Below, one piece after another: positions 9,483-18,205 of a stretch of DNA of 64,000 nt. Below the pieces are notes generated by a model. The model did not search any database. It was not told the DNA's origin and was given only the letters and a program-made list of their open reading frames with translations. Source of the stretch: Pseudomonas sp. CFBP 13711 (lineage in GTDB: Bacteria > Pseudomonadota > Gammaproteobacteria > Pseudomonadales > Pseudomonadaceae). A program made the translations under genes and the position numbers. The stretch covers positions 1,364 to 65,363 of the forward strand of contig NZ_JACYVI010000016.1 in NCBI RefSeq assembly GCF_014842265.1. Reading direction: 5' to 3'. Every line of letters starts with the position of its first letter. Within the stretch, counting starts at the first letter, position 1.

Positions 9483-10838
9483 CTAACGACTGGCCGGCTT
9501 TCTGAAGTTGAACAAGCCCCACAGCAAACCCACCACTGCAGACGCAGAGGAAGCGCACAGCACGCTCAGCTTCGCTGCTGCCAATAAACGGTCGTCGTCA
9601 TAGGCCAGGCCCGCGATGAAAATCGACATCGTGAAGCCAATGCCGGCGAGCAGGCCTACAAGCATCACCCCGCGCCAAGTCACCTGTTCCGGCAGTTTGC
9701 AAAGCCCCGTGCGAACCAAGACGAAAGTAGCGAGCACCACGCCGATGGGCTTACCAAACACCAACGCCATTACGACGCCATAGACGACCGGAACTACAGC
9801 GGCATCGCTTAGCTGAGCGCCATGGAAGTTGACCCCTGCGTTCGCCAGTGCGAACAGCGGCATGATCACGAAAGCGACCCACGGATGGAGAGCCTCCTGA
9901 ACTCGTTGCACAGGGGGCATCACTTCACGCTCGGCAAGCCGGATTTGCTTGAGTGGTGCTGAGACCTTCTTCTCGCCCTGGTCTACCCGGTGCGTGAGAT
10001 CTCGGAATGCCTGAGACATGATTTCGAGTGGCCGCTCCCGAGACGGTGCCGACCATACAGGTGTTACAAGCCCAAGGATCACGCCGGCCAGTGTTGGATG
10101 TACACCGAGCTTGAGAAGGCCTCCCCAGACAATCGAGCCCGGCAGCAAGTAGAGCCAGGCCGAGCCGATTCCCATCCTTTGCATCACAAAGACAAGCGCG
10201 AGACCTGTGCCTGCGATCGCCAGCCCTACAAGATGCAGGCTTGCGGTGTAGAACAGCGCGATGATGAGGATTGCAGCAATGTCGTCGATGATTGCAAGAG
10301 CCAGCAGAAAGACTCGCAAATTGGCTGGAATTGATTTGCCCAGCAGAGCAAGAACTCCCACGGCGAACGCGATATCGGTTGCGGTCGGGACTGCCCAGCC
10401 GTGTGCAGACGCCGTACCCATGTTGTAAGCAAGGTAGATTCCCGCAGGGACTAGCACACCACCCAGTGCCGCACCTAACGGGAGCGTTGCCAGCTTTGCG
10501 TTCGACAGAGCGCCGTCTTGGATCTCTTGACGAATCTCCATTCCGACCACGAGAAAGAAGATGGTCATCAAGCCGTCATTGACCAAGAAGTGCAGCGACT
10601 GACCTACGCTAAAAGATCCGATGGTGATGGCGACTGGGGTGTGCCAGAAGATTTCATAGGAAAGGCTGGGCGAGCTGTTGGCCCAGAGCAGTGCAGCGAT
10701 AGCGGCGAGTACAAGAACGACGCCACTGAGGGCTTCGATATGACTGAATCGCTCGACCGCAGCCAATGCTCGGCTGGTGAGGATTTGCGGCCGGGGGATA
10801 ACAGTCGATGCGGGCGTATTTGGCGCAGGCACGGGCAT
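9483..10838 (-). CDS. nhaA: Na+/H+ antiporter NhaA
   Basis: This is an inner-membrane electrogenic antiporter that extrudes Na+ or Li+ for protons at alkaline pH. The protein is 451 aa. The paired aspartates of the transport site are in ALAIIDDIAAILIIALFY, preceded by TDIAFAVGVLALLG. About 12 hydrophobic segments are seen. It is longer than the E. coli protein (388 aa) mainly because of a charged cytoplasmic loop around residues 270-320, which is usual in the long NhaA subtype. A C-terminal segment with GIGFTMSIFIAGLAY is typical. It lies 50 bp upstream of the DUF2254 gene on the same strand, so the two may be co-transcribed. Confidence 0.95.
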   Translation of the reverse strand: MPVPAPNTPASTVIPRPQILTSRALAAVERFSHIEALSGVVLVLAAIAALLWANSSPSLSYEIFWHTPVAITIGSFSVGQSLHFLVNDGLMTIFFLVVGMEIRQEIQDGALSNAKLATLPLGAALGGVLVPAGIYLAYNMGTASAHGWAVPTATDIAFAVGVLALLGKSIPANLRVFLLALAIIDDIAAILIIALFYTASLHLVGLAIAGTGLALVFVMQRMGIGSAWLYLLPGSIVWGGLLKLGVHPTLAGVILGLVTPVWSAPSRERPLEIMSQAFRDLTHRVDQGEKKVSAPLKQIRLAEREVMPPVQRVQEALHPWVAFVIMPLFALANAGVNFHGAQLSDAAVVPVVYGVVMALVFGKPIGVVLATFVLVRTGLCKLPEQVTWRGVMLVGLLAGIGFTMSIFIAGLAYDDDRLLAAAKLSVLCASSASAVVGLLWGLFNFRKPASR

Positions 10839-11034
10839 TCCTCACCGGCGGCCCGACCGATATTGGAATTTAACCTGCGGATCAGCACATCGCTTTACGC
10901 ACCCAGGTGGATTGTACGCACGGGCTAATGGCTATCGCAAAGTTTAGAGAATTCCTGCTTCCTGATTCCTGCAGGAAATTGAGACAATGCAGGTCGGCCA
11001 TCCGGCTGCATGCTTCTCAACGCACAGGTACACC

Positions 11035-12240
11035 ATGGCGCTTAATTCTGATCGCCGGATTACACAAGGTCCTTGGAACGCCCGTTACAGCCAGGATCTG
11101 ATTGAACACCTTCCCGTCGGGCTCTATATCTGCGATCGAAATGCCGTCGTTGTTGCTTACAACCTCAAAGCAGCAGAGATCTGGGGAGAGACCCCAGTCA
11201 AGGGTGATCCCGAGGTGAAGTTCTGCGGCGCTCACAGACTTTATGCAGGTGACGGCACCTACCTGCCCCATGACCAGACGCCAATGGTGCAGGTTCTGGC
11301 CACAGGTGAGCCCGCACTGAATGTCGATGTGATCGTTGAGCGGCGTGACGGTAGCCGTCGCAACGTTATTGCAAACGTCACGCCTCTTTTTGACGAAGGT
11401 GGACACCAGATCGGCTTCGTTAATTGCGTGCAGGACGTCACTTTCCTTAGGCAGCGTGAGGAAGAGAGGGTCCAGATGATCAGCGATCGGTTTCAGGCTC
11501 AGAAGATGGAAATCGTAGGCCAGCTCACCACGGGCATCGCGCATGACTTCAACAACATGCTGACGGCCGTAACGGGCTCGGCAAGTCTCGCTGAGCATTA
11601 CCTTAAAAACGATAAGCCCGACCATGCAAAGAAGCATCTGGCCAATGCACTGCGCGCGTCCCAGACCGCGAGTACGATGACAGCCCGGCTTATGGCTTTT
11701 TCCAGACGGCACAAGCTTGGTTCAGAAGTGATCAATGTGAATCCGTTAATCACTTCGCTAATTGAGCTTGGTCGTGGAAGCTTGGGATCAAAGGTCTTAT
11801 ATGAGACTGATTTGGCGTCCAACCTTTGGCTGACGAAGGTCGATCCACACCAACTGGAAAGCGCCGTGTTCAATCTGATGGTCAACGCCCGGGATGCGAT
11901 GCCAGCAGGAGGCACCATTTCGATTCGCACCTCCAATGTAGATGTCAGTGAACAGATGGCTGCCAAGGGCTCCCTACTGGTAACCGGTCAATCGTGTGTG
12001 CGAATTCAGGTGTCTGACACGGGCACCGGAATGCCTGTGGCGCTTATCGAGCGGATCTTCGAACCCTTCTTTACAACCAAAGAAGAGGGAAAAGGCACAG
12101 GTCTCGGCCTGACGATGGTCTACGGGTATGTCATCCAGGCGGGAGGATGCCTTACGGTTGAGAGCCAGGAAGGCCACGGCACAACTTTTTCGCTGTTCAT
12201 GCCGAGAGACGTTCTTCCAGAGGTCGACGCGGTCATCTGA
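11035..12240 (+). CDS. PAS-domain sensor histidine kinase
   Basis: A soluble sensor kinase of 401 aa from the ATG at 11035; an upstream ATG at 10987 gives an atypical leader. It has one PAS domain (about residues 20-138), then a dimerisation/phosphoacceptor helix with H170 in GIAHDFNNML, and a HATPase domain with an N box near NLMVNARDAMPAGG, G1 near DTGTGMP, and an FFTTKEEGKGTGLGL lid. No receiver domain follows, unlike most kinases with the AHDFNN motif (including the LOV kinase in this window), so it needs a separate partner. No response regulator gene is adjacent. The PAS domain lacks an NCR LOV cysteine. Confidence 0.9.
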   Translation: MALNSDRRITQGPWNARYSQDLIEHLPVGLYICDRNAVVVAYNLKAAEIWGETPVKGDPEVKFCGAHRLYAGDGTYLPHDQTPMVQVLATGEPALNVDVIVERRDGSRRNVIANVTPLFDEGGHQIGFVNCVQDVTFLRQREEERVQMISDRFQAQKMEIVGQLTTGIAHDFNNMLTAVTGSASLAEHYLKNDKPDHAKKHLANALRASQTASTMTARLMAFSRRHKLGSEVINVNPLITSLIELGRGSLGSKVLYETDLASNLWLTKVDPHQLESAVFNLMVNARDAMPAGGTISIRTSNVDVSEQMAAKGSLLVTGQSCVRIQVSDTGTGMPVALIERIFEPFFTTKEEGKGTGLGLTMVYGYVIQAGGCLTVESQEGHGTTFSLFMPRDVLPEVDAVI

Positions 12241-12428
12241 GACAGAGCAGGTTTGCCCGCAATCAATCAGGCTAGCTGGCTAGGCTGGCCTTTACTTGCC
12301 GGTGTAAGAAATACGTTATCGCCAAATAATGCCGTTTATCGGTTGCGCAGGCATAGACAGCGCTAGACGTTGCTTTCGTGACTGAATAATTAAGCAATGG
12401 TCAATAACGAACCAATAATGAGATAACT

Positions 12429-13391
12429 ATGCAGGAACTGACGAACGCCAGACATAACGATCAGCGTCGACCCACGTCGGTCGAATTTCAGACGCTGGCC
12501 AAGGTTCCGGCCGCGGTCGAGTGGTTTGCCAACCTGGACAACCCCCGAACACGACGTGCCTACCAGAATGACCTGGAGGACTTCTGCGGTTTTGTTGGAT
12601 TGACGTGGGCCGATGAATTTCGCGTGGTCACCCGATCACATGTTTTAGCCTGGCGCGCCCAGCTCGAGCATCGCGGTTTAGCCGGCGCCACGATCCGCCG
12701 CAATTGGCCGCGCTGGGCAGCCTCTTTGATCACCTTCTGGAGAGCAATGCGATCGGCGGCGGCAATCCCGTGCACGGCGTAAAAGAGCCCGAAGATTGAA
12801 AGCAACGAAGGCAAGACGCCGTCGCTAGGTGATCACCAGGCGAAAGCGCTGCTCGAGGCGCCGGATGAAGCAACACTTAAAGGACAGCGCGACCGGGCGC
12901 TGTTGGCTGTTCTTCTCTATCACAGGCTGCGCCGTGAGGAAGCGGCGCTGCTGCAGGTCAGCGATATCCAGGAACGCCGCGGTATCCAGCACCTGAAGGT
13001 GCACGGCAAAGGGGGCAAGGTTCGCTATCTGCCGTTGCACCCGATCGCGGCCGGGCGTGTTCATCATTACCTGGAAAGCTCGGGGCATCATTTGGCGGAC
13101 AGGAAGGTGTCGCTATTCATCCCGTTGCGGGGCAAATTGACCGGTGCCGGCATCACGGCCAACGGCATCTATACCGTGGTGACGACCTGGGCGAAGAAGG
13201 CCGGGATCGAGGTCGACGGTATGGGCGTGCACGGACTCAGGGCCACCGCAGCCACCAACGCCCTGGAGCACGAAGCCGACATCGCCAAGGTCCAGTCATG
13301 GCTGGGTCATGCCAATATCAGTACGACCAAGATCTATGATCGCCGGGAGAACCGGCCGGAGGATTCACCGACCTACAAGGTGAAGTATTGA
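12429..13391 (+). pseudogene. Tyrosine site-specific integrase, broken by two frameshifts
   Basis: An XerC/XerD-like integrase. The N-terminal SAM-like DNA-binding part is encoded from ATG 12429; the catalytic part continues to 13391 in the same frame. Between them one base is missing near 12703 (CGCCGCAATTGG where CGCCGCAAATTGG is expected) and one is extra near 12787, so about 27 codons are read out of frame and a TAA occurs at 12780. All catalytic residues lie intact in the second part: Arg in LRREEAA, Lys in KGGKVRYLPL, HGLR, LGHANIST and Tyr in KIYD. The alternative reading is an indel error in the assembly. It is about 80 percent alike to the truncated copy at 26436 (my estimate by eye). 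Confidence 0.85.
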
Positions 13392-13566
13392 TAGAGGGGC
13401 TGAGTCCTGAGCTACAGCTCCGTGCAGCGCAAAACGTGAGGCCAGCTTCACCCACAGATCGATTTCGTACTTGATGAACCGGCTAGCATGATTCAATTAC
13501 GGATATGAACCATGTAGTTAATTAACTAATACTAATTGTTACAAGCTCACATGACCATTTTCAAAT

Positions 13567-14601
13567 ATGACAGAACGGCTAAAGGCGGTAACATACAGTG
13601 AAGGAGCGGAAATTAAAGGATCCAAAAAATATCGGAGCAGACCAATTGTGAAAAAGAATATCTCTTCAGTGCATTTGAAAACAGAAGATGAACTGATCGA
13701 ATACTACAATAATTGTGGACTATCCCCAGCACTCAGTTTTGAATCAGCAAAAGAATTCGATTACAAGAAAATTACATATTCAATTGGAGACATTGACCTA
13801 TGTACAACCCAGAGCAAGTCCGGCTGGGGATTTGAGAAACAGATAAGCACAGATGTCTATTTTGTTTCTTTCACCTACGCAGGCCTCTCAGCCTGGGAAA
13901 TGAACAAGCTCGGGAGAGTTGATGCACTAAATCAAATGTGCGTCATAGATAGTTCACGGTTGGTGCAGGGACAGTTTTTGCGCGGAACGCTAACGGATAC
14001 GCTAATGATAAAGGCAGAAACTATTCATAACGAGTTTCATGCTCTTCATGGGTATCCGGTTAACCACAGGATAGATTTCCAGCCTTTACTACCTGCAGAA
14101 TCACCGGCATGGAAGCGGATCAATCATATTGCGGGATGTCTAAAAAGCAGTTTTGACGATACCTTTTCTATGATGTCACCTATTACGAACTCTTATATTA
14201 AACAAGCTCTGCTAACTTCTATATTAGAGTTCACCCCACATAATCAATCTATCAGATCAAACGAATGTAGTAATTTGCCAAGATACATTTCACGCTCTAT
14301 AGAATACATGTATACCCATGCGGACCAACCTATACTGCTTGCGGATATTGCGAGCAACTCTTATACGAGTATTAGGAACCTTCAAATAGGTTTCAGAAAA
14401 TACAAAGGGACGACGCCAATGAGATACTTAAGGCAAATTCGACTCAACAGGGTTCACAATGAGTTGTCAAACATGTCATCGCTAGCATCCTGGCAGTGTG
14501 TTGCGGCAAAGTGGGGGTTCAATGACACCGCAGCGCTCTCTAAATACTATAAAGAATTATATGGGGAAACTCCGTTCCAGACCTTGTATCGCAATAGTTG
14601 A
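13567..14601 (+). CDS. AraC family transcriptional regulator
   Basis: A 344-aa regulator with an N-terminal ligand-type domain of the AraC-binding-like class (about residues 50-215) and a C-terminal pair of helix-turn-helix motifs (about 245-340; recognition region around RNLQIGFRKYKGTTPMRYLR and the second HTH ending FNDTAALSKYYKELYGETP). The C-terminal domain is the ordinary DNA-binding form. Base composition is visibly AT-rich, and codon use is unlike the GC-rich genes on either side, pointing to recent acquisition. It has no obvious target operon next to it; the nearest genes are an unknown 173-aa protein and a chemoreceptor downstream on the same strand. Confidence 0.88.
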   Translation: MTERLKAVTYSEGAEIKGSKKYRSRPIVKKNISSVHLKTEDELIEYYNNCGLSPALSFESAKEFDYKKITYSIGDIDLCTTQSKSGWGFEKQISTDVYFVSFTYAGLSAWEMNKLGRVDALNQMCVIDSSRLVQGQFLRGTLTDTLMIKAETIHNEFHALHGYPVNHRIDFQPLLPAESPAWKRINHIAGCLKSSFDDTFSMMSPITNSYIKQALLTSILEFTPHNQSIRSNECSNLPRYISRSIEYMYTHADQPILLADIASNSYTSIRNLQIGFRKYKGTTPMRYLRQIRLNRVHNELSNMSSLASWQCVAAKWGFNDTAALSKYYKELYGETPFQTLYRNS

Positions 14602-14915
14602 CCGTAAGCATTTAAAATGCACAAGCTGCTTAAGTATTCTCGAGACTAAAGCACTAAGAAAACGGGCTCAGGTGACAGGTTAAATCAATAGCTCACTGAA
14701 AATCTTGCATGTGGGCTAAAATGTCTCTCGCCCAGGACTTTCAAACAGTAAAGGAAGGAGGCAGTTTTCACGTAACGCTACCTAAAAGAAATTTGCTTCT
14801 GACGAAAAGCGAAGAAAATAGTGGTAAAAACGAATTGTTTCATCCGTGGTGATGTTTTACCTTGCCAGACTGCTATTCGGCAATATGATGAGGATATCAA
14901 AAGTCGGAGCACGAA
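14602..14915. other. AT-rich gene-free stretch
   Basis: This 314-bp stretch lies between the AraC gene and the 173-aa gene. I see no ORF with a start site. It is as AT-rich as the flanking genes. Near its end, AAGTCGGAGCACGAA is the ribosome-binding region of the next gene. Confidence 0.4.
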
Positions 14916-15437
14916 ATGAGTACAACTTCATCGCAGTTAGGACAGGTCCAGCGCGCCACGAATCACTGCTTACAGCTGGCTCGGCAGGTAGTAGACTTAT
15001 ATGTTGAAATAAATGAACAAATGACAAGATATGAGTTTAACATAGCAGTCGTTAAAAATAAGCTTATCACCGCAAGGTTTAGTGAAGTCAACTGTCCAAC
15101 CCCTACATCTAATGGTACTAAAGAGCTACCGGAAACAACCTTGCTCGATCAGGAAGCAAAAGCCTTGAAGGACAAGGTTAATCGCGCGTGCTCCCACCTT
15201 ATGGGTAAGCTGGGCGAACACCTTGATGCTATACGCACAGAGATAGAGAATATCCTCTGCGTTGCAGAAAGCGAAGAGCTTCCTCAAGCTGATCTGCTGA
15301 TGCTCCATGAAACTAGCCATCTATTAGATGAAGCTTTCCGGTATCTTGGAGTGGCGCAGTTTGGTGATTCTCAATGTATGTTCAATGTCTTCAAGGCAGT
15401 AGATAACCTTCAATCCCTGTGCAGCAAAAAAAAGTAG
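14916..15437 (+). CDS. Hypothetical helical protein (173 aa)
   Basis: I do not recognise this family. The ATG is preceded by GGAGCACGAA, a good ribosome-binding site. The protein appears almost wholly alpha-helical, with heptad-like hydrophobic spacing over residues 10-60 and 85-130. It has five cysteines spread along its length, a polar linker rich in Thr, Pro and Asn around residues 62-75, and a lysine-rich end. There is no signal peptide or membrane helix. It lies directly upstream of a dCache chemoreceptor in the same AT-rich segment, so it may be a partner of that receptor or a passenger of the same transfer. Function is unknown. Confidence 0.6.
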   Translation: MSTTSSQLGQVQRATNHCLQLARQVVDLYVEINEQMTRYEFNIAVVKNKLITARFSEVNCPTPTSNGTKELPETTLLDQEAKALKDKVNRACSHLMGKLGEHLDAIRTEIENILCVAESEELPQADLLMLHETSHLLDEAFRYLGVAQFGDSQCMFNVFKAVDNLQSLCSKKK

Positions 15438-15702
15438 CCTGTGATAGAGCAGTTTTTTCCCATTTGATTCTGACTTAAAAAAATATACCTTCAACTCTTA
15501 ATATAGTTCGAAAAAGCTACGAGCATAGTTGTGCATTGCTGCCCAGATAAACAGATCGAATTAAAATTCTGGAAGAATTTTCAAATTATTGAACATGCCC
15601 TGCCGCATTTACCAAAATTCGACACAGTCCAAAAGATCACCCAGGGCATTCAAAGATGGTTCATCAGTGAGCCACCAACGCCCCTCAACTCGAGCGCTTG
15701 AG

Positions 15703-17694
15703 ATGCTTAAGACCATCAAATCCCGTTACGCAGCTTCATTCATAGGCTTTGTACTATTGATCGGCGTCTGCACGGCCCTAGGGGTAAATACCTTTATTAC
15801 ACCGGACCTAACCCAGTCTGATGAGCGCCAATTAGTGGCTGAAGCAGATCAGCTTGGCGAATTGATCAAAGCTGAACTTGCCAAGGTGCAAGCTCAGCAG
15901 CGTGTAATCACCGAGACAGTTCCCCTTCTTGAGAGCAATAATATTGATATGCTGCTTCCCAGCATGATAAATCAGGATGGTGAGATTAAGGTGTTCGGCG
16001 GTGGGATCTGGCCTTTGCCCGAAAAACGCGTCACTGGGAGAATGAAGGCCAGTACCTTTTATCATCGCGATAGCTCCGGCAAGCTTGTTCTTAATAGCCA
16101 CTGGAATCTGCCAGAATCTCCCAACTATTTCGATCAACCTTGGTACACAGGCGGCATGAATAGCCCAGTCGGCCAATGCGCCTGGGCAGCTGCCTACAAG
16201 GATGACGCCAGCCCGCAGCCTCGAACCAACTGCGCAATGGTCATAAAGAAAGATAACGCGACGTATGGAGTGTCCACGATTGATGTGACACTGGGCTTTT
16301 TCGACGAACTAGTGGCCAATAAAGAACGTGAGATAAATGCAGAGCTGATGATCGTTGAGAGAGACGGCAAAATTTTGAGTAATCAGCCGGAAATTCCAGG
16401 GAACAACGTTCTCAAGAATGTTAGTGACCTTGCGGGTCAGTATCCCTTCGCCGAAGCGTTGCGTAAATTGCTTCATAGACAGACGATTGATAGCCAATAT
16501 GAGGACGTTTATACCGGAAAAAATGGCATTGAGTACAAGCTGTTCCTATCACCTATCGAAGGCACACCCTGGGTTATGGCAGTGGCGCAGTCCACTGATG
16601 TCCTAAACGCCCAAAGTCACAAAATATTGAAAGCTTTGGCTTGGCTACAAATTCCCGTCTTATTATTGATGCTAATCATCATCGTTATCGCGTTAGGGCA
16701 ATTGATGAAGCGCTTAAACACCTTAACATCGAATATCGATGTGCTCTCAAGCGGCGAGGCGGATTTGACTAAACGCATACACGTCGATGGCCATGATGAG
16801 GTCGATAAGATTGGCTCTTCAGTGAATAATTTTGTCAGCTACCTGCAGACGCTTATATCTGATGTGTCTCTTTCGTCTTCCGCTATAGCCAATGGTGTGA
16901 GCGAGTTGCAGGGTCGAACGCTGGAAACCCGGATGATACTAGACCGCCATGTCAACGAGACTAACCAGGCCGTTACAGCGATAACTGAGATGAGCTCCAC
17001 AGCAGAAGATGTTGCAAGAAATGCTGCCGATACTGCCAGCCTGACCCGCGTAGCCAATGACCAGGCACTGAGCTCTAAGAAAATTGTCGAAGATGCTTCT
17101 CTGAGCGTGCATGAGTTGATATCAGAAGTAGATCAAGCAACCCACAAGGTGAGAACCATGGAGCAAGATGCACGACGCATTAACTCAGTGCTTATGGTCA
17201 TTGGAGAAATTGCAGGACAAACAAATCTTCTGGCCCTAAACGCTGCAATTGAAGCAGCAAGAGCAGGAGAACAAGGTCGCGGGTTCGCAGTAGTAGCTGA
17301 TGAAGTCAGAGCGCTAGCAGGACGAACACAGGCCAGTACTTCCGAAATAAATGAAATGCTTTCCCGCCTTCAGGAAGGTGTGAGTGCTGCTGTTTTGGCG
17401 ATGGAGGCAACAAAAGAAAAATGCCAGTCGACGGTCGAGAAGACAGCACTTGTTACTGATGGCCTTGATGTTATGGCGGACTCAGTAAGTAGGATCAATG
17501 ACTTCAGCACGCAAATCGCTACAGCAGCGGAGGAACAGAGTGCGGTGAGCGATGAAATAAATCGTAATATGGTCACTGTGCGTCAAATTGTTAATGATCT
17601 GGTATCTGGCGCCAGTGCGAGTGAGCAAAATTCTCAGTCCCTCACAAATTCCAATAAGTCATTAATTGGGTTGGTCAAACGATTCAAGGTCTGA
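15703..17694 (+). CDS. Methyl-accepting chemotaxis protein with dCache sensor
   Basis: A 663-aa transmembrane chemoreceptor from the ATG at 15703, just before a typical MLKTIKSRY start. The frame is open further upstream to a TTG at 15589, but that extra 38-residue leader is unlikely. Order: membrane helix about 10-30; large periplasmic double-Cache domain (about 35-305) with the sensor segments DQPWYTGG and GQCAWAAAYKDD; second helix about 315-335; HAMP; then the signalling domain with the tip AIEAARAGEQGRGFAVVADE, ending LVKRFKV. dCache receptors bind amino acids, amines, organic acids or purines; the usual amino-acid signature cannot be checked by eye. It belongs to the AT-rich segment. 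Confidence 0.9.
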   Translation: MLKTIKSRYAASFIGFVLLIGVCTALGVNTFITPDLTQSDERQLVAEADQLGELIKAELAKVQAQQRVITETVPLLESNNIDMLLPSMINQDGEIKVFGGGIWPLPEKRVTGRMKASTFYHRDSSGKLVLNSHWNLPESPNYFDQPWYTGGMNSPVGQCAWAAAYKDDASPQPRTNCAMVIKKDNATYGVSTIDVTLGFFDELVANKEREINAELMIVERDGKILSNQPEIPGNNVLKNVSDLAGQYPFAEALRKLLHRQTIDSQYEDVYTGKNGIEYKLFLSPIEGTPWVMAVAQSTDVLNAQSHKILKALAWLQIPVLLLMLIIIVIALGQLMKRLNTLTSNIDVLSSGEADLTKRIHVDGHDEVDKIGSSVNNFVSYLQTLISDVSLSSSAIANGVSELQGRTLETRMILDRHVNETNQAVTAITEMSSTAEDVARNAADTASLTRVANDQALSSKKIVEDASLSVHELISEVDQATHKVRTMEQDARRINSVLMVIGEIAGQTNLLALNAAIEAARAGEQGRGFAVVADEVRALAGRTQASTSEINEMLSRLQEGVSAAVLAMEATKEKCQSTVEKTALVTDGLDVMADSVSRINDFSTQIATAAEEQSAVSDEINRNMVTVRQIVNDLVSGASASEQNSQSLTNSNKSLIGLVKRFKV

Positions 17695-17831
17695 GTGCTA
17701 ACGGCTGATGTATAGCTTGCGATTATCAAACCCACGACTGAATCCCATAGCTTCTGATTTATCTACCACTCATGTTGCTACGTGTTGGCATCACGATTTA
17801 CCTCAGGAAAGGTCTTGATTGGAAGGTCCAT

Positions 17832-18047
17832 ATGACAGCTAACCATGCCCTATGTGAATGGAACAAGAATTGGCGCTTGATAGCAAATGAGGTTGTGTGC
17901 CGAGCATGTGGGGCATCGCAGATTGAATTAGGCGGAAATCGTATATTCACTCACCATCCAGGCTGTGCCAATAAATTTCTGCTTCTTCCATGGTCTGAAC
18001 TGGATGATATAGTCGAAAAAGTCAGCAATTCATGCGATGATCCATAG
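17832..18047 (+). CDS. Small Cys/His-rich protein (71 aa)
   Basis: A short protein read from the ATG at 17832, which has a strong ribosome-binding site (GGAAGGTCCAT then ATG); the frame is open to 17772 but without such a signal. It contains CRACGA (about residues 23-28) and, some 20 residues later, HHPGC, so Cys, Cys, His and Cys could bind zinc. The N-terminal half carries a WNKNWRL segment. No family name comes to mind, although small proteins with the same CxxC...HxxGC layout occur in Pseudomonas. It lies between the chemoreceptor and the dicarboxylate symporter, and is convergent with the latter. Confidence 0.55.
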   Translation: MTANHALCEWNKNWRLIANEVVCRACGASQIELGGNRIFTHHPGCANKFLLLPWSELDDIVEKVSNSCDDP

Positions 18048-18147
18048 AAATATTCATCCATCGCACTTTTCATCCTGATATTACGCACGACCTTACAGCC
18101 TAGGTTTCGAACAATTGTTTGTGGATTGTCTGCTTGAAAGCGCGATG

Positions 18148-18174
18148 GGCCGCCTGATCAGCAATCTGGCGGCC
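18148..18174. repeat. Inverted repeat after the symporter gene
   Basis: Perfect 7-bp arms GGCCGCC and GGCGGCC with a 13-base loop, 32 bp beyond the stop codon of the dicarboxylate symporter. No run of T follows on the minus strand, so it is at best a weak terminator or an mRNA-stabilising hairpin. Confidence 0.4.
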
Positions 18175-18205
18175 TGAGGGGTAGTTGGTCAGCGCTGATC
18201 ATTCG

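Noticed and set aside
15589..15702. Extended N-terminus of the dCache chemoreceptor
   Set aside because: The 38 extra residues are basic and without a ribosome-binding site; receptors of this class begin just before the first membrane helix.
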